DNA of 64,000 nt from Scylla paramamosain (Eukaryota > Arthropoda > Malacostraca > Decapoda > Portunidae): contig NC_087155.1 of assembly GCF_035594125.1 (NCBI RefSeq), forward strand, positions 2,057,431-2,121,430, in the 5' to 3' direction. Position 1 is the stretch's first letter, and every line of letters begins with the position of its first letter. Made by a program: the position numbers and the translations under genes. Below the pieces are notes generated by a model. It was given only the letters and a program-made list of their open reading frames with translations, ran no database searches and was not told the origin of the DNA. Shown here piece after piece: positions 63,877 through 64,000 of the stretch.

Positions 63877-64000
63877 GTTACTGGTGCTCTCCAAATTATT
63901 TGAAAAAAATTGTATGTCAACAACTTTTAGAATTTTCAGAGGATAACAAATACATTTCTAACAGCCAGCATGGTTTTAGACCTCATCTCTCAACTGAGTC
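63877..64000 (+). pseudogene. RT fragment matching the segment deleted from the adjacent LINE
   Basis: Directly after the poly(T), the sequence reads LLVLSKLFEKNC and then, after a frameshift, FSEDNKYISNSQHGFRPHLS and TE up to the window edge. This is the RT region that normally follows NYRPV (SVLSKxFEK...GFRxxxST, motifs 2a-3), exactly what is missing at residue 89-90 of the neighbouring frame. It continues beyond the window. Confidence 0.82.

Overview
This window looks like repeat-dominated, mostly intergenic or intronic DNA from an arthropod, most likely a decapod crustacean and possibly a brachyuran crab. Three things point there: an extreme density of long dinucleotide and trinucleotide microsatellites; a degenerate GGTTA/TTAGG block (TTAGG is the usual arthropod telomere unit) at about 24.6-24.86 kb; and several decayed copies of a non-LTR retrotransposon whose reverse-transcriptase wording I associate with crab genomes. 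The species call is inference. There is no operon structure, rRNA, functional tRNA or CRISPR, and no host protein-coding gene that I can name with confidence.

Layout. 0-7.5 kb: CT/GA/AC microsatellites, a 1.6 kb polypyrimidine tract and two decayed RTE-like LINE C-termini. 7.7-8.6 kb: 3' part of a LINE of family 2. 8.6-17.6 kb: pyrimidine- and G-rich low complexity, GAGT-based minisatellites, and a 368 bp CT tract. 18-20.5 kb: tandemly amplified LINE C-terminal fragments, LINE 3' tails, a 72 bp minisatellite and a 142 bp satellite. 20.5-31 kb: decayed tandem repeats, TTAGG-like block, a CpG-rich patch (26.68-27.06 kb) and a foldback structure (28.13-28.39 kb). 31-34 kb: CAA/CTA array, a candidate coding exon with in-frame minisatellites on the minus strand, then a perfect 1005 bp (AAG)335 tract. 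37.4-45.2 kb: three tRNA-derived SINE-like elements, a family 2 LINE, a family 3 LINE carrying an endonuclease domain, and a 670 bp inverted repeat filled with (AT)n. 47.3-49.7 kb: LINE families 2 and 1 with TAG arrays. 50-61 kb: AT, AC, CT, GT and GGA arrays around another family 2 LINE (56.0-57.7 kb). 61.4-64 kb: the longest family 1 (CR1-like) LINE, with endonuclease, linker and reverse-transcriptase parts.

How the parts relate. The only recognisable proteins are the machinery of APE-type non-LTR retrotransposons: an EEP endonuclease nicks target DNA and the reverse transcriptase copies RNA onto the nick. All copies here are broken by frameshifts, stops, 5' truncation or internal deletion, so none should be autonomous. 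Short 3'-tail-only insertions of families 1 and 2 recur through the window. By my own tally simple repeats cover about 9-10 kb (roughly 15%) and LINE-derived sequence about 11-12 kb (roughly 18%). The most unusual features are the perfect AAG tract, the 670 bp inverted repeat, the rearranged LINE at the right edge, and two LINE fragments that share one breakpoint next to trinucleotide arrays.
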